A stretch of DNA of 64,000 nt. It comes from Voacanga thouarsii. Taxonomy: Eukaryota > Streptophyta > Magnoliopsida > Gentianales > Apocynaceae. Both the position numbers and the translations under genes were made by a program. The stretch lies in contig JANUWF010001218.1 of assembly GCA_026120185.1 (NCBI GenBank), forward strand, positions 1,922,001 to 1,986,000, given 5' to 3'. The notes below the pieces were generated by a model. That model was not told the origin of the DNA. It worked only from the letters and a program-made list of their open reading frames with translations, and did no database searches. Positions within the stretch are counted from its first letter, which is position 1. The number at the start of each line of letters is the position of its first letter. Shown here piece after piece: positions 36,139-47,637 of the stretch.

Positions 36139-37514
36139 TGTTAGTGTTATGCCCTAGAGGCAATCACTTGTACGCTGTATATGACACATTTTATTTTAAT
36201 AAAAGACATTATTTATCTTACAGTTTCTTTTGTTTACTTTTGTGTAATATAACTATTAGATAAAGTCCCTAGTACAATACTATATTAAGGAAATCATGAT
36301 AGAGATCATAATATGAGATTCCTACTGTACCGTATAGTGTTAGTACTTAAATAATCCATAGTCGTAGTATTAATGAGATAGGACATCAGTAATGCATTAA
36401 GACTAACATGTATTAGACTTCCTGATTTTATCAGGTGGTGGTTCTCATATCCGTGAGTATTGAGATACTTAAAGTTAATACGTGGATGCTTGTTAATGGA
36501 ACAAGTTCATTGGATGACCTAACTATGAGATAATCATATGGATAACTATTTAGTGCCAGTGACATAATCTCAATATAGCAAACATGCAAGTATCCTTAGA
36601 TTTGAGATCTTTGAGGTACTTTATTTGTTGAGCATTGTTCTTTGATTCCAATCTCTGAAGCCAGATTGAGGGCCGCTTATAGGATGGATATTGGGTACAT
36701 TGTGAGGTAAACGAAAGTAGTTGAGAGGGTCAATAAAAGATTCACCACTCCTAATAGTAGGGGCGAATATCTCACGGCCACTTGTAAGAATTACTACTCG
36801 AGAAGTCCTTAGTCAAGGCGACTGTGTATTGGAAACCGTTTCAATTGATACATATCTAGAGTAGTTGGTTTCTGGTACAAGTATTATTATATTCGGGCCA
36901 TAATTAATATATTACAGAGAGAGTTGACACCAATTCCGTATTCCAAATCGAATGAGATATTGTATGGTGAGAGGAGTTAATTGCACTATAGTTTGTTATT
37001 GAAAGGTTCATGTCAAGCCATTTGACTTCCTGGACTCTTGGGTAGTCACGTTGTGTTGCTAGATACCGCTCATGATCTGAGAATATGAATTTATTAATTA
37101 ATGAATTAATAAACCAATCCTAATTAGAATTAACATGATTAATTCTAATTAATTATTGATTATTAATTTCAAAGACGTTTGGATTAATTCATGTTCGCTA
37201 CCAATTGACTGAGAAACCTAATAGGTCACACACAATAGAGGATTAAATACTCAAGATGTTATTTGATAGTATAGTGGGGTTAATTACGAGGAAGAGAAGT
37301 TGTAATGGCCAAATTATAATTAGTTATAATTTATGGGTCAAATTATAATTATGAGAACTTGATGATTCCAATTACAATTAGAGAATTCTAATTGTTTTAG
37401 AATTCTCAATTTTTCTAGTAATCTTTCGTGAAATATAGGACATGCACGAAACCCTAATGGGAAGAGGATTATTCATGAAAAATAACAGCAAAAAAAGCCT
37501 TTCCTTCTTCTTCT

Positions 37515-37602
<88 letters not shown>

Positions 37603-37948
37603 TTTGCTGAAAAACAAGAAGAACCCTAGCCGCCACTTTGTTTTTCTGCTAGCACAGAAAACTTGGTGCTTGAGTGTTATCCTCGTGTGGATTTCTATTA
37701 GAGATAATCATATACTGTGATTATAGTGGTTGGACATTCAACTCGCATGGTGTTTAATCAAGAGGATTGCTGGATCACGCCTCAAACTTGAAGAAAAAAA
37801 AAATTATTTTTTAGACTCACAAAGAAAGGTAAAGCTGTTACATTTGTTCTCTTTATGTGTTGTTTTCCGCACATATGCGGATCTTGGGATGGTATATTAT
37901 TATTATTTTTCCGCTACGCCATATATGATATGCATGAGATACTTAACA
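36139..37948 (+). repeat. 3' LTR of copia element B
   Basis: Preceded by the polypurine tract AAGTGGGAGTTT (36128-36138). 1810 bases, ending GAGATACTTAACA. It is longer than the 5' copy mainly because of an expanded CT run. Confidence 0.92.
37519..37599. repeat. (CT)40 microsatellite in the 3' LTR of element B
   Basis: A pure CT run after a short TTC repeat. The 5' LTR of the same element has only a few CT units at this site, so the expansion happened after insertion. Confidence 0.95.
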
Positions 37949-37953
37949 CCGTA

Positions 37954-40499
37954 TACCCGTTTATTTTCAAATCACTTCCTCCATATACCAAAAATACATT
38001 CTTAGTCCTTCACAAATACTTAAAGATATTCTTCACAGCCGGCAAATGACCCTCACTAGGGTCAGATTGGTATCTGCTCGTCAAATTGAGAGCACAGGGT
38101 ATATCGGGCCTGGTACATATCATAGCATACATGATAGATCAAATTGCAGAAGTATATGGAATCCTACTCATGTGATCCCTTTCAACTTGTGTCTTTGGAA
38201 ACATCGACATTGAAAGACTTATCCCATAGGACATGGGTAAGAATCCTCTTTAGGCTTGATCCATCTAAACCTCTTTGGCACTTTGTCTATGTATGTAGAC
38301 TGTGAAAGACTTAGCAACCTTTTTGACCTATCTCTATAGATCCTAATTTCAAGAATATAAGTTGCATCTCCAAAGTCTTTCATGAAGAATTTCTTGGACA
38401 ACTAATCTTTTATTGACTGAAGGATAGGTATATCATTTCCTATTAACAATATGTCATCTACATAAAGTAATAAGAAAATTGCTGCACTCCCACTAACCTT
38501 CTTGTATTCATAAAGTTCATTTATGTTTTGAATGAAACCAAATTCTTTGATTGTTTAATCAAAATGGATGTTCCAACTTCTAGAAGCTTGCTTAAGTTCA
38601 TAAATGGACCTTTGCAACTTGCACATTTTTGTGCTATCATTGGATGTGAAACCTTCAAGTTATGTCATATAAACTTCCTCAGTCAGGTTTCTATTTAGGA
38701 AAGCTATTTTCACAGCTATTTATCAGATCTCATAATCATAATGAGTTGCAATGGCTAGGAGTATTCTGATGGATTTCAGCATAACAACTGGTGAGAAGGT
38801 TTCATTATAGTCAATACCATACTATTGACGATAACCTTTAGCCACCAATCGTGCTTTATAGATAACTAGGTTACCATCCATGTTGGTTATCTTCTTAAAA
38901 ATCCATTTGCATCCGATAAGTTTAATTCCTTTAGGTGGATCAACCAGAGTCCATACTTGCTTGTCATATATGGAATCCATCTCTGATTTCATAGTTTCAA
39001 GCCATTTGTTAGATTTTGAATTGTTCGGAACTTCCTTGTAAATAGTAAGCTGATCATTATCTATGAGCAATACGCCACTGTGGTCACAAATGAGAAATCT
39101 ATATCTCTCAGGTGCTACACGTATCCTACTCGACCTATGAGGTTCTTGTGTAGTTGAAGGTTCATCTATTCTCTCAATAGATGTGGGATCAGACGGTTGA
39201 TCCTTATTTGTTTGTTCTTCTTGAACTTCACTAAGTTCAATCTTACACCCACTGTCCCCTTTAAGCATGTGCTCCTTCTTTAAAAAGACAACATGTTTCA
39301 AAACAAATACTTTATTTTTGGAAGGGAGATAGAAGTAATATTTGAAAGATTCTTTCGGATAACTCAGAAACAAACACTTATCAGACTTACTGTCAAGTTT
39401 GTCTGACTATGGCCTTTTGACAAAGGCAAGGTAACCCTATAGTCTCAAGTGAGATAACTTTAGTTTCTCACAAAAGAACATTTCAAATGGGATAATATCA
39501 ACCGTTTTTTACGGAACTCTGTTTAGAATATAAACAGAAGTTTCTAGTGCGTACTCCAAAAACGATTTTAGTAAGTCTGCAGAAGGCATCATGGTCTGTA
39601 CCATATCTAGAAGGGTTCGATTCCTTATCTCAGATATACTGTTATGTTGAGATGTTTGTGGTGAAGTCTATTGAGATAATATCCTATTATCTCTAAGATA
39701 ATCTTGAAACTCTTTGTTTAAGTATTCACCTCCTCGATCAGATTTTAGAGTTTTAATACTTTTCCCAAGTTGTTTCTTTACTTCATTCATAAAGTCTTTG
39801 AATTTTTCAAAAGCTTTAGCTTTGTATTTCATTAAATACAAATGCTTATATCGTGAATAATCATCGATAAAGGTTATGAAATAGTGATAATCTTCTCTTG
39901 ATTGTATAGACATTGGGCCACATACATCAGAATGTATAAGTGCTAATGATTCTTTGGCCCTTTCTCCTTTCTAGAAAAAGGAGTTTTAGCTATTTTACCA
40001 AGTAAACAAGATTTGCATGTGCTATATGATTCATAATCAAATAACCCTAAGTTACCTAGCTTGTGTAACTTAGAAATGCTCATTTATATGGTTTAAATGA
40101 CAATGCCATAAATAAGATAAGGTTGAATTATCAATCCTTGGTTTCTTATTGTTTACATTGAGGATTGGATTATCATGTCTAGAACATATAAACCATTAAC
40201 CAAAGTTGCGGAATCATAATGAATATCATTCAATGAAAAAGAACAATATTTATTTTTAAAAATTAAATGAAATTCACATAAGTCTAAACACGCAATTGAG
40301 ACAACATTTTTTTAATAAAATTGGTACAAAATAATAGTTTTGCAGTTCTAAAACTAATCCTGAAGGTAAGTGTAGCTCGTAAGTTCCCACAGCAAATGCA
40401 GCAACTTTGCTCCATTTGCATTGCATAGGTCTACGTCGCCCTTCTCAAGCCTTCTACTATCCTTTAGTCCCTACAACATACTAGGAGTAGAAGTAGAAT
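37954..40499 (-). pseudogene. pol: pol of copia element C, main part
   Basis: Remains of integrase and RT on the minus strand. The protease is damaged: the segment that in element B reads VLDTGCGSHLCNNL is absent, and STSTPSML joins almost directly to LKDSRRLEKGDV. Integrase pieces at 39913-39668 have YFITFIDDYSRY and LKSDRGGEYLN. The frame at 39373-38822 holds the integrase C-terminus and first RT block (LIGCKWIFKK). The RT catalytic box is intact as LLYVDDILLIG near 38470. ILEIRIYRDRSKRLL follows at 38350. The gene is cut by element B at 37949 in the RNase H domain (INGYT). Confidence 0.87.
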
Positions 40500-41317
40500 T
40501 ACCCGCAAGCTTCTCTTTCTACTTCTTTCCTTAACGGTCTCCAAGTAGGCTTTGCAGTTGCACATCTAATGACCCATCTTTCCACAATGATGGCTTGGGC
40601 CTTTGGCAGCTGCCTCCTTATTTTTCATACCACCTTTGGGCTTTGTAGAAGCTTTGTTCTTCTTCTTAGGAACCTTCTTCCTAGAAGAGGAATATTCTAT
40701 TAACATAACTGCATTGGATTCCTTCTTCATGGAGGACTTCGCAGTTTTAAGTAGATTGATCAACTCGGGTATGTTGGACTCAATCTTATTTATCTGGTAG
40801 TTAATCACAAATTGTGAAAAATTATTTAGTAAAGATTGCAGAATTAAGTTGATACTTAATTCATTGTCTATCATAAAATGAAGAGATCCAAGCTTCTCAA
40901 TTAAGCACAACATCTTCAACCCATGAGTTACCACAGAAGTACCCTCAACCATCTTTGAATAGAATAATTGTTTTGATATCTCATATCTTTTTGTTTTGGC
41001 TTGGGCATCAAACAGCCTTTACAAATGTAAGATAATTGTGTAAGTATCCATGTGCTCGTGCTGTTTTGTAGTTCAGGGGTCATTGACGCCAACATCACAC
41101 AGGATGCCGTGTCACTATCCTCTTTATGCTTCTTGTGAATAGCATGCCCATCAAGATGACCATCTTGAGCTAGTGGTGGTAAAATAGGAGCCTCTAACAC
41201 GTAGAGTAACTTTTCTGACTTGAAAACAATTCTCAAGTTTCTACACCAATCGAGAAAATTTATTTTAGTTAGTTTGTTAGTTTCCAAGATGCTATGCAGG
41301 TTTAGGTTGGTCGACAT
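40500..41317 (-). pseudogene. gag: gag of copia element C
   Basis: It starts with ATG at 41317 (MSTNLNLHSILETNKLTKIN, then FLDWCRNLRIVF), a copia gag N-terminus. EDSDTASCVMLASMTPEL follows. A frameshift near 40950 moves to the frame at 40952-40566 (GTSVVTHGLKML, NQINKIES-like, Lys-rich tail). It ends in a zinc knuckle beginning HHCGKMGH, after which the frame is lost. Confidence 0.85.
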
Positions 41318-42309
41318 GATGCAGATGAACTAAATGTAAAGATAGAAAAAATTAGCTAACTGTATATGCACATGTAATGCAAATAATTAGGTATTTAATT
41401 AAACGCAGTGTTATTTCACTATTTTACTCAAACCAATAGCCCCCACAATTGATTCGGAAAAGCCCGTTGGAAGCTTTCCTAGTGGACTGGTATCCAAATT
41501 TCTTAAGAATGATCTTGGGTTTGCCCAACAAGCTACCCTTAAATTCAATGGTAGATATCCAATACCAATTACATCGTATGTAATTACCAGATCATTTGGT
41601 GATTAACATATTTTAATCTCAAAGCTTTTAAGCTAACCCAATCTTACCCCTAATTTTCTTTATGCTTGAGTTAGCCCTACTAAGATAAAAAAATTAGTTA
41701 AGCCTGACCCATTAATCAGGAATTTAAAATTCTATAGCTTGAACATGCCCAATGTCAAGTAGACTTAGGTTAGCCCAACAACTTGGTCTCGAAAAAGGAC
41801 TCTCGTTCTTACTATATTAATGGAAGGCATTAGGTTTAATTTTGATTGAGGGATTTGTGATATTTATGTGATATTTATGTCTTAACATAGCATGCATAAT
41901 ATCATCATATCCATACATTGCAAAATAATAATGTGATTTGGTTATGGACTTTACTATATTAATTTTCTTGAGCCATAAAGGAAATTAATTTGGCCAATCC
42001 TAAGTGTTCATGCATGATATAGGAAGAAAACCTTACCCTCCTCCTTTTGGTCTTGATCATCTTCTCTTGAACTCGTATAAATTCTATTCTATCTAAACTC
42101 AATCTAATTACATAAAATTCTAATAAAAAAATCTCGAGTTACTTCGAGGGGAGTTTAGATGAGAAGAAAAATTTACACAAAAAAAATAGAGAAGGCATGA
42201 TTTGCATGCCATATTTTAATTCAAAATCAAAGCAATAAAATGTATGAATAATTTAATTAGGTCCATAGTCCACAACCAAACCACCATGCTAATTTTATAC
42301 TCAAAATAA

Positions 42310-42700
42310 AATTAAACATAGCAAATAATTCCAAAATCACTATTTTGGAATAATGGAATAAATTCTAAAATCAATATTTTAGAACATATATTAATTCCTA
42401 AAATTAATTCCAAAATCACAATTTTGGAAAATAGAATAACTTTTGAAATCACTATTTTAGAAAATATATTAATTGCTAAAATCATATTTTAGCAAATAAA
42501 ATAAAATAATATATAATCTAAAATCATTATTTTAAAAAATATATTAATTACTAAAATCATATTTTAGGAATTAAAATAATATATAATCTAAAATTAATAT
42601 TTTAGAAAATATATTAATTGCTAAAATCATATTTTAGGTATTAAAATAATATATACATATAATCTAAAATTTTTATTTTAGAAAATATATTATTTTCCAA
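42310..42700 (-). repeat. AT-rich tandem repeat in the leader of copia element C
   Basis: Units of roughly 70 bases recur about four to five times, each with a CTAAAATCA-NN-TATTTTAG palindrome, a GAAAATATATTAATTGCTAA block and an AATAATATATAA block. Element B has only one or two degenerate units at the equivalent place (27840-27960), so the array expanded in this lineage. Confidence 0.7.
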
Positions 42701-42954
42701 AACCATGATTTTTGCAAAAATTATATTAGTCCCAAAAATACTAACTTTGGGAAAATTTGGGCGCCAAGTGAAAAGGAAAAAAAAAAAAAATCCGTGGGCC
42801 ATGTCGCAAGAAGACAAAACGAAGTGGAAAAGAAAAAGAGTTTTTTTAATTATCAAATAGGAATTGCATCCCGAGAAGGATGTGCATAATCATCCCCAGA
42901 ATCGCACAAACACAACCTACGTGATGCGCACATTCTAGGATCCAAACCATGTGA

Positions 42955-43010
42955 GCCGCGACTCCAAGCCATAGCTTGGAGTTCTTGTGCCTCAAGCTGT
43001 GGCTTGGGGC
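42955..43010 (-). other. Two tandem GC-rich hairpins in the leader of copia element C
   Basis: CTCCAAGC-CATA-GCTTGGAG is followed after a short gap by CCTCAAGC-TGTG-GCTTGGGG: two stem-loops with 7- or 8-base stems and 4-base loops. They occupy the slot that holds a different GC-rich block in element B (27541-27722). Confidence 0.6.
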
Positions 43011-43439
43011 AAAAATATATATATTTTTTTATTTCCTTCGTCTTTCCAGAAACGATTTTTAGAAAAACTTCACGCCTTCTGTGACAACTTTAGAGAACAA
43101 TTCTCTATACATTTTAATCCTTTTTTTTTTCATTTCTATGAACTCATTCAAAAAGAAAACTTCTGTCCAGTAAAACAGAACAAAAAAAAAAAAGTATTTT
43201 TCAAAAAATACGTTTTCTGTTTAGTTGTAGACACACCTAGAGAAAAAACAAAATTTCCTATGCAAGAACGAACATGTTAATTCTTGTCATTAAACATTCC
43301 TTTAACTTTTACAGAAACAAGTTCGATGCAACCAAAGCCCACTGAATCAATTCACGTGAAAATAATTTTTCATAAAGGACATGGACGCATCAATGAAACA
43401 TATTTCATGGCAAAAAATCCAACTCATTAACGCATAAAC

Positions 43440-43456
43440 AAAGGCTCTGATGCCAC
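43440..43456 (-). promoter_or_regulatory. Primer-binding site of copia element C
   Basis: The minus strand reads GTGGCATCAGAGCCTTTG directly after the LTR end. This is the initiator tRNA-Met site with a T to C change relative to element B. Confidence 0.85.
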
Positions 43457-43959
43457 TGTTAGGAATTCTTCATGCAAAATCATAGTTGCGCAGTGAAAAA
43501 AAAAAAGAATTCCACACTGTGGATTATGTTTATGCATTAACAGGAATTAAAATAGGACAAAAATACCTTGCGTGAAGCCTCTGTGAAACAAAATTTTCTC
43601 TGATTAATTAATGTTCTCTGAGGCGCGATCTAGCAAACACAGAGAATGCTTTCTCTTTTGTTCCGTCAAAACACCACAATCTAAGTGTAGCATTGTCTTT
43701 AATAAAATCCACATAAGAATGGTGCTCAAGAAAACACCTGAATTTTGTGCTAGCAAAATTACTATGGCAGCTAGGGCTTTTTTTTTTTTTTCCCCAGAAG
43801 AAGAAGAAGAAGATGATGATGAGAACTCTCAATTTTGGTTTTTGGAAAAACTCACTGTGAATTAGTCAAAAATAATAATACCCACAGATTCCATATATTA
43901 TCATATGTATCGTCTGCAGATCTTTTGGTAATTAGAATCCTATTCTTAATCACCAATTA

Positions 43960-44025
<66 letters not shown>

Positions 44026-45203
44026 GTTAATTACAGTATGATCCTCAAATTATAACTAATTATAATTTTATTACAACAACTTCTTCTTTTGAGCACTTAA
44101 TTCTCTATTGTGTGTGACTTATTAGGTTTTCCAGTCTATTGGTAGTAAAATATGAATTAATCTAAACATCTTTAAGATTATAATCCGTAATAATTTTAGA
44201 ATTAACTTATTAATTCTAATAAGGATTGATTTATTAATTTTCCAATTAATAAATCCATATTTAGCAAATCATGAGCGGTATCTAGCAACACACCATGACC
44301 ACCTAAAAGTCCAGAAAATGAAGCGGCTTGACATGAACCTTTCAATAGCAAACAATAGTGTAATAAACTCCTGTCACTATACAATATCTTATTTAGTTTG
44401 GAGTATGAAATTAGTACTAACTCCTTCCAGAATAATAAATTAATTCTAGTCTGAATATTTTAGTACTTGTTCTCAAAATCCACTACTCATCATATGTATC
44501 AATTGGAACCATTTCCAATATACAATCGCTTTGGCCAAGGACTTCTTGAGTAGTGATTCTTACAAGTGGCCGTGAGATATTCACTACTACTATTAGGAGC
44601 GGTGAATCATTTACCGATCATCTCAAACTCTTTTTGTTTGTTTCATGTTGTACCCAATATTCATCCTATAGGCGATATTTTCAGAACTCCAGAGATTGGA
44701 ATCAAAGTCCAACACTTAGCAAATAAAGTACCTTGAAGATCTCAAATCTAATGATACTTGTACATTTGCTATTATGAGATTCTACCACTAGCACTAAATA
44801 GTTATCCATGTGGTTATCTCATAGTCAGGTAATCCAATATACTTGTTCAAGTAACATGCATCCATGTATTAACTTTGAGTATCACATGAATGTGAGAACC
44901 ACCGCTTGATCAAATCAGGAAGTATAACACGTACTAGTCTTAACACATTAATAATGCCATATCTTATTAATACTACGACTAGTGATAATTTAAGTACGAA
45001 CACTATCCAGTGTAGTAGGAACCTCACATCATGATTTCTATCATGATTTTCTTAACACAATGTTGCACTTGGGATTTTATCTAATAGTTATTTTACACGA
45101 AAGCATATATAAAACAAATTGAAAGATAAAGAGTGCCTTGTTTTATTTAATAATGCATAATACACAGAATACATGTGATTACCTCTAGGACATAACACTA
45201 ACA
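43457..45203 (-). repeat. 5' LTR of copia element C
   Basis: In minus orientation it begins TGTTAGTGTTATGTCCTAGA and ends GAAGAATTCCTAACA. It contains a TTA microsatellite (43966-44024), matched by one at the same site in the other LTR. Confidence 0.9.
43966..44024. repeat. (TTA)n microsatellite in the right LTR of element C
   Basis: About 19 units; counterpart of 23631-23692 in the paired LTR. Confidence 0.95.
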
Positions 45204-45208
45204 AACCC

Positions 45209-45781
45209 AGCCTTACCAAGTTTTCAAATAAAACTTGAATTACAGACCATCTATTGAGGCATTATTTGACAATTTTTTATCTTATGTTATATATGTTTCT
45301 TGCCCCCACTTGAAGACCCAGATCCTTTGACAAAGAGATGAAAGAATTTGTTAAGGTACAATGCAAAATTTGGTCATTTCATCAATACATGTAATGTCTT
45401 TTTTCGATAAAAGACGAGCTGTTAGGTGTCTAAACAAATCTCTAGAAACTTTATGATTATGCATGTTATTTTGAGTTGTAGTTTTCCAAAATCTATCTTC
45501 TTGACTCTGACCTTGAATTTTGAATGGACAATTGATACGGTGAGTGCTTGTATTTCTCTATCGTTGTTTAATAGGAACCTTAAGCTTGTCACGATAGTGG
45601 CCTCCTCGATCACAACCAATTATAACATAATTGTCTTTTCTTGAACTTTGATTGACAAAATATAGCCTTGATCATCATAAAATTTTTTTATGCTATGTCC
45701 AAGGTCATCTCTACTTTCAAATCTGGTATCAAGTAGTTGAAGCTCATTTGCATGATTAACTAATCCTTGTTGATCATTCAT
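45209..45781 (-). pseudogene. MULE transposase, N-terminal half (FAR1-type zinc domain)
   Basis: The start codon is at 45781 (MNDQQGLVNHANELQLLDTR). After a one-base deletion the frame continues as IIGCDRGGHYRDKLKVPIKQ, INCPFKIQGQ and NMHNHKVSRD, the Cys/His pattern of the WRKY/FAR1-like DNA-binding domain of MULE transposases and FAR1/FHY3 proteins. KKDITCIDEMTKFCIVP follows. It then runs into the copia C junction with LGKAGF-type sequence that rejoins FDVKQDEK at 23125. There are several stops and at least two single-base losses. Confidence 0.8.
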
Positions 45782-46482
45782 TTATTCAATAAAAAAAAAG
45801 ATATTTGTCAAAATAATATGTACAATTAGTTTATACTTATTGACTAAATAAATGTATTAATGGTTCCACAATGAGCAATAGTAACATCAAAATAATGCTA
45901 CATTTACACTATCACAATAATCTAGAAACATAATCAACCACAAATAGGCATATAGGCCAAAAGAGATTTTCCTTACAATCCAAAAGTCTCACAAGGTTAT
46001 ATTGGTAGTTTCAAGAGATATCGTCATACTTAAAAACTTCATTTTTTTTTCTTTCTTGTAAAGGTCTAAGGAAAAGTAAGAAATATATAACAAACTATCA
46101 AGGAAAATTAGTCTAATATCATTTTTTATATCTAAATTTTAAATGTTTCAGAATACACATGCCACATATTATTTATTATAATAGCCACTAAAATAGCTAT
46201 TTTGTCTTGAATCAGTTTTCTTTCTCATAAACTTTGCTCTCATTTTTTGTTTTTTTTTAATCTACTTGTAACTAGATTGATAGTTGGTACATTTAAAAAA
46301 AAAAAATAGTTGACACAAAATTAGATGCAGTAAATAGTTTAATATATTAAAACTAAAACAAAAAAAAAAAAGAGTTTACAGGTAAAAGTAAACTTCAACT
46401 GGATATGGAGTAAATATGGAATTTTTTTGTGCGGAGTAAAAGTGTAACCAAGTAGCCACTGAATGGATGTAAATTATAGTAA

Positions 46483-46945
46483 TCAAGTAGCCATTGGACA
46501 GATGAAAATTATGGAAGATGAAAAAGGTGGAGAAGGTGGGGACAAAAAATTCGTATGAGAGAGAATAAGATATAAGAGATAGGAGAGAGAAAGTTGAGAG
46601 AAAATTAGTAGAGAGTAAGGAGATTTTGTGTAAGAGAGAAGATGATAGAGAAGAAGGAAAGAGAAGAGATGAGAGGGAGCCGGGTGAGAAGTGATGGGGG
46701 GGAGAGAGAGAGAGAACAGATAGAGAAGAAAGAGAGAAGAGGGGGGCAACGTGAAAGGAGAGAAAAGAGAGGAGAGAGGAGAGAGAAGAGGGAAGGGAGG
46801 AGAAAGAGAGGAGAGAGAAGATTAGGAGATAATGTATGAGTAGGAATAGGAAAAAAAGAAGAAAGAGGATAGAGGAGAGATGAGTGAATTATAGAAGAAA
46901 GAGATATGCAAAGAGTACAGTTGAATTGATCAAAGAAGGACAAAT
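46483..46945 (-). repeat. Right terminal inverted repeat of the MULE, interrupted by CACTA
   Basis: Reverse complement of 19718-20035 with a longer purine-rich (GAGA) tract in the plus strand. The match stops at 46945, three bases before the CACTA terminus, so the terminal ~20 bases expected from the left arm are missing here. They probably lie beyond the far end of the CACTA element. Confidence 0.72.
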
Positions 46946-46959
46946 CTCACTACAAAAAG

Positions 46960-47599
46960 GCAGGAATTAGCAAATTGACTTTCCATCGCTAATCCCTAGC
47001 TGATTAGCGCTGGATCAGCGTTAATAAGAATCCCTTTCAAATTAGCGAGGGATAAAAAAATCCCATTCTAATTCGTCGCAAATTTGATAGGGATTTGCGA
47101 TGGATTTTTTATTTTTACTTAATATTCGTTTTAAATTTTTAGCTTTGGATTTGCGATTAAACCCAAGCTAATCCCACACTAATTTGCGAGGGAATAGCGA
47201 CGGAATTTTTCGTCGCAATTCATTGGTTGATTTGCGACGGATTGGGGTTTTATTGGCAAGGGATAATATTTATCCCTCGCTAATCCGTCGCTGAAAATTT
47301 TCATCACAAATCCCTTACTAATTTCCAAGGGATTTGCAAGGGATTCCCTATTTTATAGATTCTCAAATTTTTTTTCTCACGATTCTTTTGTGTGTGGTAA
47401 ATTTTTTATGTAATATCCTTAGAAATACTAATTTCTTTATTATTTGTTGAATTATAACCAATGTATTTGCATTTAATATATGTGTAAGTACCATCGATAA
47501 GTTATGAAGTATAGATTATAATTAAATGATATGCATACATTATACCTCTGTACAAATTCGTCATGTGTAGTATATATATAATACATTGATCACTTTATA

Positions 47600-47637
<38 letters not shown>

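Larger units (their letters stand above)
25396..37948 (+). mobile_element. Ty1/copia LTR retrotransposon, element B
   Basis: LTRs at 25396-27128 and 36139-37948 begin TGTTAGTGTTATGCCC and end GAGATACYTAACA. A clean primer-binding site, gag, pol and polypurine tract follow in order. It interrupts element C at the RNase H codons for GYT. The duplications CTATA (25391-25395) and CCGTA (37949-37953) differ only at a CpG turned into TpA. Removing its two nested solo LTRs leaves about 9.3 kb. It is the best preserved copia in the window but still carries several stops. Confidence 0.93.
23131..45203 (-). mobile_element. Ty1/copia LTR retrotransposon, element C, minus strand
   Basis: LTRs at 23131-24906 and 43457-45203 are inverted relative to the window. 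Target duplications are AACCT (23126-23130) and AACCC (45204-45208). Internal order on the minus strand is primer-binding site, leader with tandem repeats, gag, pol. The span of 22.07 kb contains element B at 25396-37948; without it element C is about 9.5 kb. It sits inside the MULE transposase gene. It belongs to the same LTR family as B but a diverged subfamily: the LTR starts share TGTTAGTGTTAT while the ends read AATTCCTAACA in C and GAGATACYYAACA in B. Confidence 0.93.
19695..46945 (-). mobile_element. Mutator-like element (MULE) with long CT-rich terminal inverted repeats
   Basis: Sequence from 19718 rightward (ATTTGTCCTTCTTTGATCAA) reappears inverted ending at 46945. Homology continues through the ATTCACTCATCTCTCC block and a long pyrimidine-rich tract, over 300 bases in all. 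Between these arms lies a degraded MULE transposase on the minus strand. Without copia element C the element is about 5.15 kb, a normal autonomous MULE size. The left terminus probably starts a little left of 19718 (GAGCAATTTTTGC). The right outermost bases are not adjacent because a CACTA end starts at 46948. The usual 9-base duplication cannot be checked. Confidence 0.75.

Noticed and set aside
37378..37720. Glu-Arg and Leu-Ser repeat proteins at the CT microsatellite
   Set aside because: Translation artefacts of a dinucleotide run.
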